The notes beneath the pieces are model-generated. The model was given only the letters and a program-made list of their open reading frames with translations. It was not told the DNA's origin and made no database searches. Of a stretch of 6,239 bases of DNA, positions 6,035 through 6,239 are shown piece after piece. A program made the translations under genes and the position numbers. Each line of letters opens with the position of its first letter. Within the stretch, counting starts at the first letter, position 1. Origin of the DNA: Deltaproteobacteria bacterium (GTDB lineage: Bacteria; Myxococcota; Myxococcia; SLRQ01); assembly GCA_007128675.1 (NCBI GenBank), contig SKWY01000004.1, positions 1 through 6,239 on the forward strand. The letters run 5' to 3'.

Positions 6035-6239
6035 TCAGGTACAGGGCCGCCTGCGTCGGATTCTTCTCGTGCCAAGGCGGAAGAACACGCCCAGAGCCAA
6101 CAGCATGGCGACAAAGGGCTCTCCCTTGCCCGTGGCCAGGCAGCCACAGCCCCCCGCCCCGGAGCTCGACGAATCGCCTCCATGCGTTGCCTCAGGGTCT
6201 ATCGTGATTGCGCTGGAAAGGCCCCTCATTCCGTTGGAG
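6035..6239 (-). CDS. C-terminal end of a MYXO-CTERM surface-sorted protein (5' end outside window)
   Basis: The open frame enters from the right edge and stops at 6037-6035, giving 67 residues. The sequence has the order of a MYXO-CTERM tail: a Gly/Ser-rich linker (GGDSSSSGAGG), the Cys motif GCGC, a hydrophobic helix (FVAMLLALGVFF) and a basic end (RLGTRRIRRRRP). In Myxococcota such tails direct exported proteins to the cell surface, and the cysteine marks the site where the tail is thought to be processed by myxosortase-type intramembrane proteases. The functional domain lies beyond the window, so the protein's job cannot be stated. An ATG at 6229-6227 could start a 64-residue ORF, but it has no signal peptide, and a sorting tail alone would make no sense, so the gene is read as 5'-truncated by the window. 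It may share a transcript with the kinase 89 bases downstream. Confidence 0.75.
   Translation of the reverse strand, partial: SNGMRGLSSAITIDPEATHGGDSSSSGAGGCGCLATGKGEPFVAMLLALGVFFRLGTRRIRRRRPCT

Noticed and set aside
5962..6183. Alternative minus-strand frame (73 codons) at the right edge
   Set aside because: It overlaps the frame with the MYXO-CTERM tail and shows only Arg/Pro/Ala-rich shadow composition.

Overview
The window looks like a chromosomal segment from a Myxococcota-type (myxobacterial or related delta-proteobacterial) genome of moderate GC content. The best lineage clue is the partial protein at the right edge. It ends in a MYXO-CTERM-like sorting tail: a Gly/Ser linker, a Gly-Cys-Gly-Cys motif, a hydrophobic helix and an Arg cluster. 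The placement rests on this one marker plus general protein style; no rRNA or other lineage marker is present.

Layout, left to right. (1) 1-1594, minus strand: the first 531 residues of a large ATP-dependent activase with two tandem BadF/BcrA/HgdC-type domains, running off the left edge. (2) 1595-1840: a divergent intergenic region with nested, mutually exclusive inverted repeats. (3) 1841-3211, plus strand: a class I flavoprotein disulfide reductase of the dihydrolipoyl-dehydrogenase-like subfamily. (4) 3388-4122, plus strand: a hybrid peroxiredoxin-5/glutaredoxin protein. (5) 4123-4265: a convergent intergenic region with a stem-loop. (6) 4266-5945, minus strand: a six-transmembrane HAMP histidine kinase with no response regulator in view. 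(7) 6035-6239, minus strand: the C-terminal end of a secreted, surface-sorted MYXO-CTERM protein.

The two plus-strand genes form a likely thiol-redox or peroxide-defence unit. The hybrid peroxiredoxin carries its own glutathione-dependent glutaredoxin domain, and the upstream flavoprotein is a disulfide reductase. The unit is divergent from an activase whose Fe-S-binding cysteines are intact in both domains. Relatives of that activase drive ATP-dependent low-potential electron transfer and are very oxygen-sensitive. A peroxide-removal module guarding a low-potential Fe-S system is an attractive inference, but gene adjacency is the only support here. The kinase and the MYXO-CTERM gene lie on the opposite strand beyond a probable terminator and form a separate unit. 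There are no tRNA or rRNA genes, CRISPR arrays or insertion sequences, and no gene-free stretch exceeds 300 bases.
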